Source: Halopseudomonas salina
GTDB taxonomy: Bacteria > Pseudomonadota > Gammaproteobacteria > Pseudomonadales > Pseudomonadaceae
Direction of reading: 5' to 3'
Assembly (NCBI RefSeq): GCF_008641105.1
Contig: NZ_VTTI01000005.1
Span: forward strand, 128,387-192,386
DNA length: 64,000 nt
Shown here: piece by piece, positions 17,509 through 26,305 of the stretch
Layout of the letters: every line of letters begins with the position of its first letter
How positions within the stretch are numbered: position 1 is the stretch's first letter
Notes under the pieces: generated by a model
Databases searched by the model: none
Told to the model about the DNA's origin: nothing
The model's input: only the letters and a program-made list of their open reading frames with translations
Made by a program: the position numbers and the translations under genes

Positions 17509-18831
17509 CTAGTGTAATTTCAGCCTTGGCGCTGTGCTGCTACCGATCCTGTCGCTGAGCATCAACATCAGGGTGCGTGGCACGCCGTACAGCGCCATCT
17601 GGTGCATTCGGTACAGGGACACATAGAACATCCGCGCCAACTTGCCTTCAAGCATCACGCTCCCTGTGAGGTTGCCCATCAGGTTGCCTACCGCGCTGAA
17701 GGTCGAGAGTGAGATAAGTGATCCATAATCCCGGTAGACGTATTCCTGTAACGGCTTGCCCTCTATTAGCCGTTTGAGATTTTTTGCCAGCAAGGTGGCC
17801 TGCTGATGAGCTGCCTGCGCCCGTGGCGGTACAAAACGTCCGTCTTCACCCGTAGGGCACGCAGCGCAATCGCCAAAGGCGAATATTCGTGAGTCTAGTG
17901 TCGTTTGCAGGGTGGTATAGACTGCCAACTGATTGATCCTGTTGGTCTCCAAGCCAAGGTGGGCAAGAAACGCAGGTGCCTTGATGCCCGCCGCCCAGAC
18001 TTTCAGGGAAGCGGCAATGTGCTCGCCATTGGCCAGGAGCAGGCCTTCGTTGGTTACCGTTTTGACCGGCGATCCGGTATGCAGATGGACACCCAGCTCC
18101 TTCAAGGTTTGGGTCACTGGCTCGCTGATACGCTCGGGTAACGCCGGAAGTACCCGTGCACTGGCTTCCACCAGATTGATGTGCAGGTCTTCGGGGCGAA
18201 TGCGGTTCAACCCATAAGCCTGCAATAATCGCGCGGCGTGGTGCAGTTCGGCAGCCAGCTCGACACCGGTAGCGCCGGCACCGATGATCGCGACATTGAT
18301 CTTCTCGCTGATAAGCCCCTCGCTGCTGGCCTGCGCTTTCATGTACTGATTGAGCAGCAGTCGATGAAAACGTTCAGCCTGTTCACGCGTATCCAGAAAC
18401 AGACAATGATCTGCGGCGCCTTCGGTGTTGAAATCGTTGGTGTTGCTGCCTACCGAGATTACCAGATAGTCGTAGCCGATCTCCCGTCGGGGGATGAGTT
18501 CTTCACCATTCTCGTCCTGGATTGACCGAAGGCAAATGACACGACGCTCACGGTCGATGCTGTCCATGGCGCCCAGCTGAAAGTGAAAGTGGTTCCACTT
18601 GGCCTGGGCCACGTAGTTGAGTTCATCGCCACTGGAGTTGAGTGATCCGGCCGCCACTTCATGAAGCAGTGGTTTCCAGATGTGGGTCATGTTGGTATCA
18701 ACCAGGGTAATTCGCGCCTTGTTGCGCTTGCCCAGGTGTCGGCCCAGGCGGGTAGCCAGCTCAAGACCGCCGGCGCCACCACCCACGACCAGGATGCGGG
18801 GTAAAGATTCGAATGTTGTTGCTTGGGACAT
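17509..18831 (-). CDS. ndh: Type II NADH dehydrogenase (NADH:quinone oxidoreductase)
   Basis: A 440-residue flavoprotein oxidising NADH without proton pumping. It has the FAD dinucleotide fold RILVVGGGAGGLELATRLG, the NAD fold NVAIIGAGATGVELAAEL near residue 178, the FAD-contact motif IFAFGDCAA and a C-terminal amphipathic membrane-binding region. ATG 18831 is preferred to TTG 18849 because the family starts close to the FAD fold, although neither has a strong ribosome-binding site. Confidence 0.95.
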   Translation of the reverse strand: MSQATTFESLPRILVVGGGAGGLELATRLGRHLGKRNKARITLVDTNMTHIWKPLLHEVAAGSLNSSGDELNYVAQAKWNHFHFQLGAMDSIDRERRVICLRSIQDENGEELIPRREIGYDYLVISVGSNTNDFNTEGAADHCLFLDTREQAERFHRLLLNQYMKAQASSEGLISEKINVAIIGAGATGVELAAELHHAARLLQAYGLNRIRPEDLHINLVEASARVLPALPERISEPVTQTLKELGVHLHTGSPVKTVTNEGLLLANGEHIAASLKVWAAGIKAPAFLAHLGLETNRINQLAVYTTLQTTLDSRIFAFGDCAACPTGEDGRFVPPRAQAAHQQATLLAKNLKRLIEGKPLQEYVYRDYGSLISLSTFSAVGNLMGNLTGSVMLEGKLARMFYVSLYRMHQMALYGVPRTLMLMLSDRIGSSTAPRLKLH

Positions 18832-18886
18832 GGCAGAGACTCGACACAAAGAATGATTCCGGGTCGGTCAAGCAGCGGTACGCCCG

Positions 18887-19063
18887 TTACACCAGTACCA
18901 AGGAGGCGAGCATACGTGCGATGAGGCCCATGCCAATGACTGAAGCGAGAATGACTCCGAGCAACAGCCAGACATTGAAAGGCTTGCGCTCGACTCGGTT
19001 GGCCGGTTGATTGAGATACGCATCAACGCGTTCCTGATCTTCTGGATAGAGGCGGCTGGGCAT
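18887..19063 (-). CDS. DUF3094 family small membrane protein
   Basis: A 58-residue protein: PSRLYPEDQERVDAYLNQP, then NRVERKPF and one transmembrane helix (WLLLGVILASVIGMGLIARML). This is the DUF3094 pattern, common in Pseudomonas and of unknown function. ATG 19063 follows AAAGGT; the longer in-frame reading is not family-like. It lies 55 nt upstream of ndh on the same strand and may be co-transcribed with it. Confidence 0.8.
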   Translation of the reverse strand: MPSRLYPEDQERVDAYLNQPANRVERKPFNVWLLLGVILASVIGMGLIARMLASLVLV

Positions 19064-19279
19064 GCTGGGACCTTTGGCTTGGGCGCAACGCAGGGTTACG
19101 GGAGCTGGCTTGACTGATAATGGCATTATTCTAGACCCTGACGACATATATTGCATCAGGCGCTTCTGCGTGCCTGGAGCGCGCTCACTGTATTTCGGGA
19201 TATGAGTGCGTTACCGTAAGCAGTGAGTGGGCCGGGCCTTGGTGCTATGCTCCTGCGGATATCCTGACGAGGTTCCCCC

Positions 19280-19957
19280 ATGCTCGCTGCCGCTCTGTTG
19301 ACCCCGATACAGTTGGTGCTTGGCGCCACGCTTTTCGCTCTGGCGGCGCTCTGGGCATTGGCCCGGGTGTCATGGGTAGAGTTGCTGGCCGATGATCGTC
19401 GTCAACATCTGTTCTTCGGCAGTATCTTCGTTCTTTTTGTACTCTGGCTGGTGCGTCGCGATTTCGACAACGGACTGACCTTCCATTTTCTCGGACTGAC
19501 TGCGGTTACCCTGCTGCTTGATTGGCCGCTGGCTGTGGTTGCCGGCGGCCTGGCGCAACTGGCGCTGGTGCTTCTGGGATTGGATGACGCTGAGGCTTTC
19601 GGTATCAATGGCATTCTTCGAGTGCTGGTGCCGGTGCTGATTACTGTTTTGATCAGCCGTGGTCTTGAGCGCCTTGAGCCGCGTAACCTGTTTGCCTATA
19701 TATTTGTCAGCGGCTTTTTTGCGGCCGCTGTGGCTGCCGCTGCGGTGATCCTGGTAGGAATGGGGCTGCTGGCCTGGTCAGGAGAGCTGGCGCCCCCCTC
19801 CAGCTTGATGGAAGCATTTGGCTATCTGTTGCTGGTCGCGTTTCCAGAGGCGTTTATCAACGGTACGGTGATAAGCGCGTTGGTGGTTTTCTGTCCTGAT
19901 TGGCTGGAAACTTTTGATACCGACCGCTATCTGCAAGAGCCGTTCGACAAACCATGA
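19280..19957 (+). CDS. COG3235-type integral membrane protein (annotated as ECF transporter permease)
   Basis: A 225-residue polytopic protein with about six hydrophobic helices and a small charged loop VRRDFDNGLTFHF. It resembles the COG3235 membrane proteins, distantly CbiM-like, which are often labelled energy-coupling-factor permeases. No ECF ATPase or cobalt/cobalamin gene is nearby, so transport and substrate are unproven. A conserved segment is FPEAFINGTVISALVVF. Confidence 0.6.
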   Translation: MLAAALLTPIQLVLGATLFALAALWALARVSWVELLADDRRQHLFFGSIFVLFVLWLVRRDFDNGLTFHFLGLTAVTLLLDWPLAVVAGGLAQLALVLLGLDDAEAFGINGILRVLVPVLITVLISRGLERLEPRNLFAYIFVSGFFAAAVAAAAVILVGMGLLAWSGELAPPSSLMEAFGYLLLVAFPEAFINGTVISALVVFCPDWLETFDTDRYLQEPFDKP

Positions 19958-20026
19958 TCCTGAGCCAGATCAATAACCCGGTACGCCTGATGTGCTGGAA
20001 TAGTGATTTTTGAGCGGAGAATTCGA

Positions 20027-20242
20027 ATGTCTGTCTACAAGCTGGCTGAAAAAATAGTTGTCGAGGGAGTCGAGCAAGCCCAGCGGGCTGGATACAGTGA
20101 GCAGGATCTGGCCAGAGCCCTGATGGCTGAGGTGCTCAATGTATACAAGCGTGAGCGCTCACTGACGGACATAGCCCATGAACTGAATTTCCTCGCCGAG
20201 AATCTCGACGAGGATACCGATTACGCCTTTATGCGGCCCTAG
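20027..20242 (+). CDS. Conserved small protein of unknown function
   Basis: A 71-residue soluble protein beginning MSVYKLAEKIVVEGVEQAQR, helical and acidic, ending DTDYAFMRP. ATG 20027 has GGAG eight bases upstream. I believe related small proteins occur in other Pseudomonas, but no function is known to me. It follows the COG3235 gene by 69 nt. Confidence 0.7.
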   Translation: MSVYKLAEKIVVEGVEQAQRAGYSEQDLARALMAEVLNVYKRERSLTDIAHELNFLAENLDEDTDYAFMRP

Positions 20243-20281
20243 ACTGGGGTAATGGCATGCGTGCGGGGGGCGGGCTTCTGT

Positions 20282-20986
20282 TTACGGCATTGTGACTTCG
20301 ATTGTGCCGTTGGCATTCAGTGTTACGTCGGCCTGGCCACCCTCTACCGATGGCGCGATTGACTCGCTGTCTGCCATGCTGGCCATCTTGGCACCGCGAT
20401 AGGCCATAGGTTGCATGAACTGGGTATCAAGGCTGAGGTTGACAATCCGGTATCCGTTACCGCCCAGGCTCTCGGCCGCTATGTCTGCGCGCGCCTGAAA
20501 GGCAGCAATGGCCTCTCGCATAAGCTGATTCTCGGTATCGCGACGCGCTTGCGGTGACAGGCTGAAGCGCATGTCAGCGAGGCTCAGATCATCCATGAGC
20601 TGGCCTGTCAGCGTGGATAGCGCAGCGAAGTCGGTGCTCTCGAGTACGATTTCGCCACGCTCGCGCCAGGCAACGATCTTTTCACCCTTTTCATCGTAAA
20701 CCGGCTGGCTGCTGCGTGTGCCGCTGGACACCTCGATATTTTCGGTTTTACGTGCGGTGTTCAAGCTCTCGTTCAACCGCTCGGAAATACGTCGTGCCAG
20801 TTCGCTGGCATCCTTTCCCTGGTCTTGCGCGTACATTCTTACGGTCAGAATGTCATGGCTGACCGCCTGCTGTACTTCGGCCCGCAGCGACACCTGGTTG
20901 TATTGCAGTTCGTTGGCTACCGCCTGGGTAGCTCCCAGGGCGCAGGTCAGGCCAAGTAGGAGAGCGGAGAATGGCAACTTACGCAT
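20282..20986 (-). CDS. SIMPL domain (DUF541) periplasmic protein
   Basis: A 234-residue protein with a clear signal peptide (MRKLPFSALLLGLTCALGATQAVA, cleavage after AVA) followed by a SIMPL/DUF541 domain: VRMYAQDQGKDASELARRISERL, then VSSGTRSSQPVYDEKGEKIVAWRERGEIVLES. Bacterial relatives (YggE, BP26) are periplasmic and linked to oxidative stress. ATG 20986 has AGGAAG eight bases upstream; the longer frame continues across roxS regulatory DNA and is rejected. Divergent from roxS. Confidence 0.85.
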   Translation of the reverse strand: MRKLPFSALLLGLTCALGATQAVANELQYNQVSLRAEVQQAVSHDILTVRMYAQDQGKDASELARRISERLNESLNTARKTENIEVSSGTRSSQPVYDEKGEKIVAWRERGEIVLESTDFAALSTLTGQLMDDLSLADMRFSLSPQARRDTENQLMREAIAAFQARADIAAESLGGNGYRIVNLSLDTQFMQPMAYRGAKMASMADSESIAPSVEGGQADVTLNANGTIEVTMP

Positions 20987-21183
20987 AGATTGCTTCCTGT
21001 GCAGTGTGATAAGTGGAGAGAGAATTGTAGTCAGTATTGGGGGTATGTGCTTGAGGATCTGCTGCGTAATACATTCTCGATAGTATCGGGTATCAGGCAG
21101 TGTGGTTTTGTGCGACGCTGTGTCGCACTTCAAGGACCCTCGTCCTGGTCCGTGGGCCACCTATAATCGGAGGTTTACTCTTG

Positions 21184-22473
21184 GTGCGATGGGCAGTCAT
21201 GGGCTTCAATACTCTCGCTTTATCGCCTACCAGGCAGAACCTGTGGCGGCTCATACTGATCCGTCTGCTGGTTCTGCTGGCGCAGAGCATCTCGGTGATG
21301 GGCGCTTACCTCAGTGGTTGGTTTCCACTGCCCTGGACGGCGCTACTGATTATCCTCGGCATATCGGCGCTGGTCAGTATCCTGACGCTCCTGCGCCTTT
21401 CGCGTCGCTGGCCAGTGACGGATATGGAGTACGGAATTCAACTGGCCTTCGATGTGCTCGTGCACAGTATTCTGTTGTACTTTTCCGGCGGTCCGACCAA
21501 TCCGTTTGTTTCCTATTATCTGGTGCCCCTGACTATAGCAGCAGCGACCCTTCCCTGGTTCTACACGGCTTTTCTGGCAGGGCTGTCAGTTTTTGCCTAC
21601 AGCCTGCTGCTGCTCTGGTACGAGCCCCTTCAGGCGTTCGAGTTCACCATGGGGCGGGGAGTCATCAACCTGCACATGATAGGCATGTGGTTGAATCTGG
21701 CAATGAGTGCCGGTTTGATCACGTTCTTTGTGGTGCGCATGGCCGCCGCCCTGCGTCAGCATGCCGAGCGGCTGGCGGATAAACGGGAACAGGGTATTCG
21801 CGATGCGCAGCTGCTTGGTATTGCCAGTGTGGCAGCCGGAGCTGCACATGAGCTCTCCACGCCGCTGTCGACAATGAGTGTGTTGCTCAAGGATCTGCGT
21901 AGCGACTACCACGAGCCGGCATTGCAGGAAGATCTGGCTCTGCTGCAGGAGCAGGTAGGTCTATGCAAGGAGAGCCTGCAGCAAATGGTGCGTCGCGCCG
22001 AGTTGACGCCCAGCCACCCCGTACAGGTCGAGCCGGTAAATGCCTGGATGAAAGCGTTGTTGGCGCGCTGGCAGTTGATGCGCCCCGAGGCCTCATGGCA
22101 GTTGCAGCCCATGCCGCCCGGCGCGATACCGCTCGTCAAGGCGAGTCCGGAGCTGGGGCAGGCGATGCTCAATTTGCTGAATAACGCGGTCGACGCCTGT
22201 CCTGATGATATAACCATCGCCATGGAGTGGGACCAGAAACGCCTGCGCCTGCTGATTCGTGATCATGGTCCGGGGGTTCCCTTGCATATTGCCGAACAGA
22301 TTGGCACGGCTTTCGTCACTACCAAGGGCAAGAAGGGGTTTGGCCTTGGCCTGTTTCTCAGCCATGCGGCAGTCGAGCGGATGGGTGGGAGCGTTAAATT
22401 ATTCAATCAGGACACGGGGGGCACGCTGACGGAAGTCCTCCTGCCGATTGTGTGGGAGACAGAGCATGACTGA
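21184..22473 (+). CDS. roxS: Redox sensor histidine kinase RoxS (RegB/PrrB family)
   Basis: A 429-residue kinase with six N-terminal transmembrane helices. It carries three RegB hallmarks: the ubiquinone-site heptapeptide GGPTNPF (102-108), the H-box AAHELSTPLST with His near residue 222, and a redox cysteine (Cys 261 in LLQEQVGLCKESL) equivalent to RegB Cys265. The ATPase N and G boxes are NLLNNAVDA, DHGPGVP and GFGLGLFLS. RegB proteins sense the quinone pool and switch respiratory genes. The start is GTG 21184 or TTG 21181, set by GGAGG at 21169-21173; ATG 21199 is too far. It overlaps roxR by 8 nt. Confidence 0.93.
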   Translation: MRWAVMGFNTLALSPTRQNLWRLILIRLLVLLAQSISVMGAYLSGWFPLPWTALLIILGISALVSILTLLRLSRRWPVTDMEYGIQLAFDVLVHSILLYFSGGPTNPFVSYYLVPLTIAAATLPWFYTAFLAGLSVFAYSLLLLWYEPLQAFEFTMGRGVINLHMIGMWLNLAMSAGLITFFVVRMAAALRQHAERLADKREQGIRDAQLLGIASVAAGAAHELSTPLSTMSVLLKDLRSDYHEPALQEDLALLQEQVGLCKESLQQMVRRAELTPSHPVQVEPVNAWMKALLARWQLMRPEASWQLQPMPPGAIPLVKASPELGQAMLNLLNNAVDACPDDITIAMEWDQKRLRLLIRDHGPGVPLHIAEQIGTAFVTTKGKKGFGLGLFLSHAAVERMGGSVKLFNQDTGGTLTEVLLPIVWETEHD

Positions 22474-23020
22474 AGACATCGAACAGGAAGAGCAGCCACT
22501 GTTATTGCTGGTGGATGATGATCCAACCTTTACCCGGGTTCTCGCCCGGGCTCTGACTCGGCGTGGACTGCGGGTCAACACGGCTGGCGATGCCGAGGAG
22601 GCAATGCAGCTGGCAAGGCAGGAACAGCCGGATTTTGCGGTTCTGGATCTCAAGATGGAGGGCGACTCGGGGCTTGTGCTCCTGCCGCGGTTGCTGGAGC
22701 TCTACCCGGATCTGCGGGTAGTCATTCTTACCGGTTATTCGAGTATTGCCACCGCGGTGGAGGCAATCAAACGGGGCGCCTGTAACTACCTGTGCAAGCC
22801 TGCAGATGCCGATGACGTATTGACTGCGCTGCTATCCGAGCAGGCTGACCCGGAATCCCTGGTTGCTGAACATCCAATGTCGGTCGATCGCCTGCAGTGG
22901 GAGCACATTCAGCGCATTCTTGCCGAGCATGAGGGCAATATTTCGGCAACCGCCAGAGCCCTGGGCATGCATAGGCGCACCCTGCAGCGCAAGTTGCAGA
23001 AGCGGCCGGTTCGGCGCTAG
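22466..23020 (+). CDS. roxR: Response regulator RoxR (RegA/PrrA family)
   Basis: A 184-residue regulator with receiver residues DDD (near 17-19), phospho-acceptor Asp61 (VLDLKMEG) and Lys in CKPAD, an acidic-proline linker, and a Fis-type helix-turn-helix (NISATARALGMHRRTLQRKLQKRP), the near-invariant RegA output domain. It overlaps roxS and forms its cognate pair. In P. aeruginosa RoxSR controls cyanide-insensitive oxidase and other respiratory genes. Confidence 0.95.
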   Translation: MTEDIEQEEQPLLLLVDDDPTFTRVLARALTRRGLRVNTAGDAEEAMQLARQEQPDFAVLDLKMEGDSGLVLLPRLLELYPDLRVVILTGYSSIATAVEAIKRGACNYLCKPADADDVLTALLSEQADPESLVAEHPMSVDRLQWEHIQRILAEHEGNISATARALGMHRRTLQRKLQKRPVRR

Positions 23021-23091
23021 GGGTTTGCATTGGGTTTTTTCCAAATTGCGTATAGGGTGGTAACAGGCTCATCGGAAACAGGCGATACTCC

Positions 23092-24126
23092 ATGTTTGCA
23101 GCAATGCGGTCAGACAAGATGCAGGCGCTTCATCTCTTTTCTGATGAGGCGACCGGGCTGGAAGCTATCATAGCCATTCACAATACCCGGCTGGGGCCGG
23201 CGCTGGGCGGCTGTCGCTACATGCCCTATGCAAGTATCGAAGCCGCCAGCGCTGACGCAATGCGGCTTGCTCGAGGCATGAGCTACAAGGCTGCACTGGC
23301 TGGACTGGAGCAGGGCGGTGGCAAGGCGGTTATCATTCGTCCGGCTCACGTTCCAGATCGGGCAGCTCTGTTTGAAGCCTTCGGACGCTGCATAGAATCC
23401 CTGCGCGGGGGCTACATTACGGCAGTGGACAGCGGCACCAGTAGCCAGGATATGGACTGCATCGCGCAACAGACGGGGCACGTGACCAGTACCAGGCAAG
23501 CGGGCGACCCGTCACCCCATACAGCTCTTGGCGTTCTAATGGGCATCAAGGCTGCGGCGCGGCGGCAGCTTGGGCAGGAAAGTCTCGCCGGCGTGCGCGT
23601 CATGCTGCAGGGACTTGGCAATGTGGGCTATGCCCTGGCTGAAATGCTGGTAGCTGAAGGTGCCGACCTGCTGGTTGCCGATCTGGATGCCGGTAAGGTA
23701 CGTATGGCAGAGGACGACCTGGGCGCCACGCCGATAGCCCCCGACGCCGTATTCGAAGCACCTTGTGATATCTTCGCTCCCTGTGGGTTGGGTGGGGTGC
23801 TCACACCCGCCAGCATCGCCCAGCTACGTTGTGCCGCCGTCGCAGGTGCCGCCAACAACCAATTGATCAACAGCGACGCGGCTGACCTGCTGGATGCGCG
23901 CGGTATTCTCTACGCGCCGGATTACGTGATCAATGCAGGTGGTTTGCTACATGTGGCACTGACTCACCAGGGCGTAGCAGCCGGAGAGATTGCCGCCCGG
24001 GTGCGCCTTGTTGGCGACCGGCTTGATAGTATATTCGCCCAGAGCTTAGCCGAAGGACGCTCTCCGTCGGAGATAGCCGACCACCAGGCTGAGGCAATTA
24101 TCTACGCCGACTTAGCGCTTTCCTGA
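23092..24126 (+). CDS. Glu/Leu/Phe/Val dehydrogenase family (leucine dehydrogenase-like)
   Basis: A 344-residue NAD-dependent amino acid dehydrogenase. The catalytic lysine motif GLEQGGGKAVI lies near residue 77-87, the Rossmann motif GLGNVGYALAEML near 183, and there is a conserved AGAANNQL. Short length and RLGPALGGCRYMPYAS put it with leucine/phenylalanine dehydrogenases, which deaminate branched-chain or aromatic amino acids to oxo acids. It lies 71 bp after roxR without overlap. Confidence 0.88.
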   Translation: MFAAMRSDKMQALHLFSDEATGLEAIIAIHNTRLGPALGGCRYMPYASIEAASADAMRLARGMSYKAALAGLEQGGGKAVIIRPAHVPDRAALFEAFGRCIESLRGGYITAVDSGTSSQDMDCIAQQTGHVTSTRQAGDPSPHTALGVLMGIKAAARRQLGQESLAGVRVMLQGLGNVGYALAEMLVAEGADLLVADLDAGKVRMAEDDLGATPIAPDAVFEAPCDIFAPCGLGGVLTPASIAQLRCAAVAGAANNQLINSDAADLLDARGILYAPDYVINAGGLLHVALTHQGVAAGEIAARVRLVGDRLDSIFAQSLAEGRSPSEIADHQAEAIIYADLALS

Positions 24127-24129
24127 ATA

Positions 24130-24954
24130 TCAATTTCTGTCCAGGCCAAAACGCTTGCGCAGTCGTGCGTCAAGTATCGAAGCGGGCAACCAGCGCTTGA
24201 GCCGCACCATGCTGCGGCTGCTGGTTCCGATCAAGGCCACTTCCGGGCGCAGCGGATTCTTTATGTAGCCCATGAGTTCCCGGGAGAAGTCTGCAGCGCT
24301 GGTGGATGTCGACTTCTGCGAGGCCTTGGCGCGGGCCTGTACCGCCTTTTCCCATGGTTTGAACCAGGAATCCTCGGCGATGGTAATGGCTGCACTGGCG
24401 TTATTGCCGAAGTCCGAGGCGATTGCTCCGGGCATGACGGTAAGCACCTTGATACCAAAAGGTGCCAGCTCCAGACGCATCGCATCCGACAGCGCATGAA
24501 GGGCAGCTTTGGACGCGCAATAAACGCCCGAGAATGGTGTGGTTGTGACGCCTGATACACTGCCTATATTGACAATCAGACCCTTACTGTCGCGGAGCAG
24601 GTCACTCACGGCGCGTACCATTGCAACCGGAGCGAATACATTGGTATCAAACTGCTTGAGCAGCGTGGCCCGGTCGGCATCCAATATCGGTCCCATGGCG
24701 CCGTAACCGGCATTGTTGACCAACAAGTCCAGGCGGCCCGCCTCAGTGCGCAAACGCTGTGCACAGGCCAGTACCTGGGCATCGTCGTTGACATTAAGCT
24801 TCATGGCCATTGCCCCGCGTGCCACCAGAGCATCCAGGCTGTGCGGATCACGGGCGGTCGCCCAGACCTGATAGCCCTCGTCGAGGCAAACTGTGGCCAG
24901 GGCCTGGCCAATGCCGCTGGAGCAGCCGGTTATCAATGCGACGGGTTTTGTCAT
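24130..24954 (-). CDS. Short-chain dehydrogenase/reductase
   Basis: A 274-residue classical SDR: cofactor motif TGCSSGIGQ (residues 9-17), NNAGYG, catalytic Ser in IGSVSG and YCASK (Tyr/Lys). An arginine after the second strand (TARDP) suggests NADP preference. The C-terminal extension ends in a basic RLKRWLPASILDARLRKRFG segment, seen in membrane- or lipid-associated SDRs. Substrate unknown. Confidence 0.9.
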   Translation of the reverse strand: MTKPVALITGCSSGIGQALATVCLDEGYQVWATARDPHSLDALVARGAMAMKLNVNDDAQVLACAQRLRTEAGRLDLLVNNAGYGAMGPILDADRATLLKQFDTNVFAPVAMVRAVSDLLRDSKGLIVNIGSVSGVTTTPFSGVYCASKAALHALSDAMRLELAPFGIKVLTVMPGAIASDFGNNASAAITIAEDSWFKPWEKAVQARAKASQKSTSTSAADFSRELMGYIKNPLRPEVALIGTSSRSMVRLKRWLPASILDARLRKRFGLDRN

Positions 24955-24993
24955 GGTGTGTAGGCCTTTGTTGTTATCTTTTGTCTGTTTCGA

Positions 24994-25458
24994 TCAATCG
25001 TGAAAATGGGCACTCAAATCTGCTGCTCGGTAGCGAAGATCGGATGGGCGATAACCGCTGCGTAGCGGTGGAACGCGAAAGCAGCGCTCCCAATCACCGC
25101 CGGCCGCGACTGGCTCGCCAACACGATAGCCGCCACCGGTCACGCTGGAATCCAACAGGTTTCTTTGCTGGCCTGCCTGACCGGCGTGCAGTTGCCATTC
25201 AATATTGCTGGCAATCCGACCGCTCTGATTGTCGATCCGGACACGCAGAGGCTTGCCAAACTCACAGGCCTCAGGCTGATAGTCGATACTGATGTGCAGT
25301 TGGTCCAGGTGCTGACTGTTCTGCCATTGACGCACCCCGACAAATGCAGCGAGTATCAGGGCGAGAGCAACCAGCACGCCGCTTGCGGGGAGCATGATGC
25401 GGGGATAGCGTAACAGCAGAAATAGCCAGACAAGCAGCAGGACTATGCCCAGAGGCAT
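24994..25458 (-). CDS. Conserved membrane-anchored protein of unknown function
   Basis: A 154-residue protein with two N-terminal hydrophobic helices (PLGIVLLLVWLFLLLRYP; PASGVLVALALILAAFVGV) and a periplasmic or cytoplasmic beta-rich domain (LHISIDYQPEACEFGKPLRVRIDNQSG...CFRVPPLRSGYRPSDLRYRAADLSAHFHD). ATG 25458 has AAGGAG. The extracellular-type domain contains two cysteines (in EACEFG and ERCFRV) that could form a disulfide. I do not recognise a functional family. Confidence 0.65.
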   Translation of the reverse strand: MPLGIVLLLVWLFLLLRYPRIMLPASGVLVALALILAAFVGVRQWQNSQHLDQLHISIDYQPEACEFGKPLRVRIDNQSGRIASNIEWQLHAGQAGQQRNLLDSSVTGGGYRVGEPVAAGGDWERCFRVPPLRSGYRPSDLRYRAADLSAHFHD

Positions 25459-25507
25459 GAGTGTCTCCTTCGCGGAACAGGGGTATGACTTTACCAGACC
25501 TGGCGCT

Positions 25508-26302
25508 TCAACACATCGCAGATGGATCCCAGCCGAATAATTCACAGCTGTTCTGCAGGCAGGCGCGAGCAAGAACATCGGCCGGTTCTTGGCGAATCAT
25601 GGCGAGTATTTCACAGATACGTGGAAGATTGCCGGGGGTATTTCGTTGATGAGGATAAAACGCCGGCGCCATGTCCGGCGAGTCGGTTTCCAGCACCAGG
25701 CTGTCGATCGGCAGCTGCGCCAATACACGATGCATTCGCTTGGCCTGGGGCCAGGTAGCTGCACCGCCGAGGCCTATCTTGAAGCCGAGCCGGATGTATT
25801 CCCGAGCCTCCTCCTGGCTACCGGAGAAGGCGTGCACGATGCCTGCGCGGCGGAGTTTCACATGCTTGAGCAGGGCTATGGTGGGTGCATGGGCTCGCCG
25901 TACATGTAACAGCGCGGGCAGGTCGAAATCAGCGGCCAACGCCAGTTGGGCCTCGAGCAGATGCTGTTGGCGCTCGCGATTCAGTCCTTTCACGAAGTAG
26001 TCCAGCCCGATTTCACCTACGGCGCAGCATTTGGGGTTTCCAGCCAGCTGGCCCAGCCACTCACGCAACTCTGTCAGATGTTCATCCCGATGCGCTTCGA
26101 CAAAGACCGGGTGCAACCCCAGCGCGGCATAAACGCAGGTTTCCCTCTGGCTCAGATCCCATACCTCCCGCCAATTGGTCTGGCTTACCCCCAGTACCAC
26201 CAGGCGAGTCACGCCCGAACGGCGGGCCTGTTCGATAACGGCAGTTCTGTCGGCTGCAAAGACGGGGAAATCCAGATGTGTGTGGGTATCGATGTAGCGC
26301 AT
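25508..26302 (-). CDS. TatD family metal-dependent DNase/hydrolase
   Basis: A 264-residue amidohydrolase-fold nuclease. The metal ligands are visible: THTHLD (residues 6-11), GEIGLDYF (Glu/Asp), HVRRAH and ETDSPDM. The family includes 3'-5' exonucleases used in DNA repair and apoptosis-like degradation. Its start is 3 nt after the stop of the large PilZ-DUF1631 gene, implying co-transcription. Confidence 0.9.
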   Translation of the reverse strand: MRYIDTHTHLDFPVFAADRTAVIEQARRSGVTRLVVLGVSQTNWREVWDLSQRETCVYAALGLHPVFVEAHRDEHLTELREWLGQLAGNPKCCAVGEIGLDYFVKGLNRERQQHLLEAQLALAADFDLPALLHVRRAHAPTIALLKHVKLRRAGIVHAFSGSQEEAREYIRLGFKIGLGGAATWPQAKRMHRVLAQLPIDSLVLETDSPDMAPAFYPHQRNTPGNLPRICEILAMIRQEPADVLARACLQNSCELFGWDPSAMC

Positions 26303-26305
26303 GGT

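Noticed and set aside
20140..20150. TGTATACAAG, resembling the GntR site of the urea operon
   Set aside because: It lies within the coding sequence of the small protein at 20027, has only one matching arm context and no nearby related gene.
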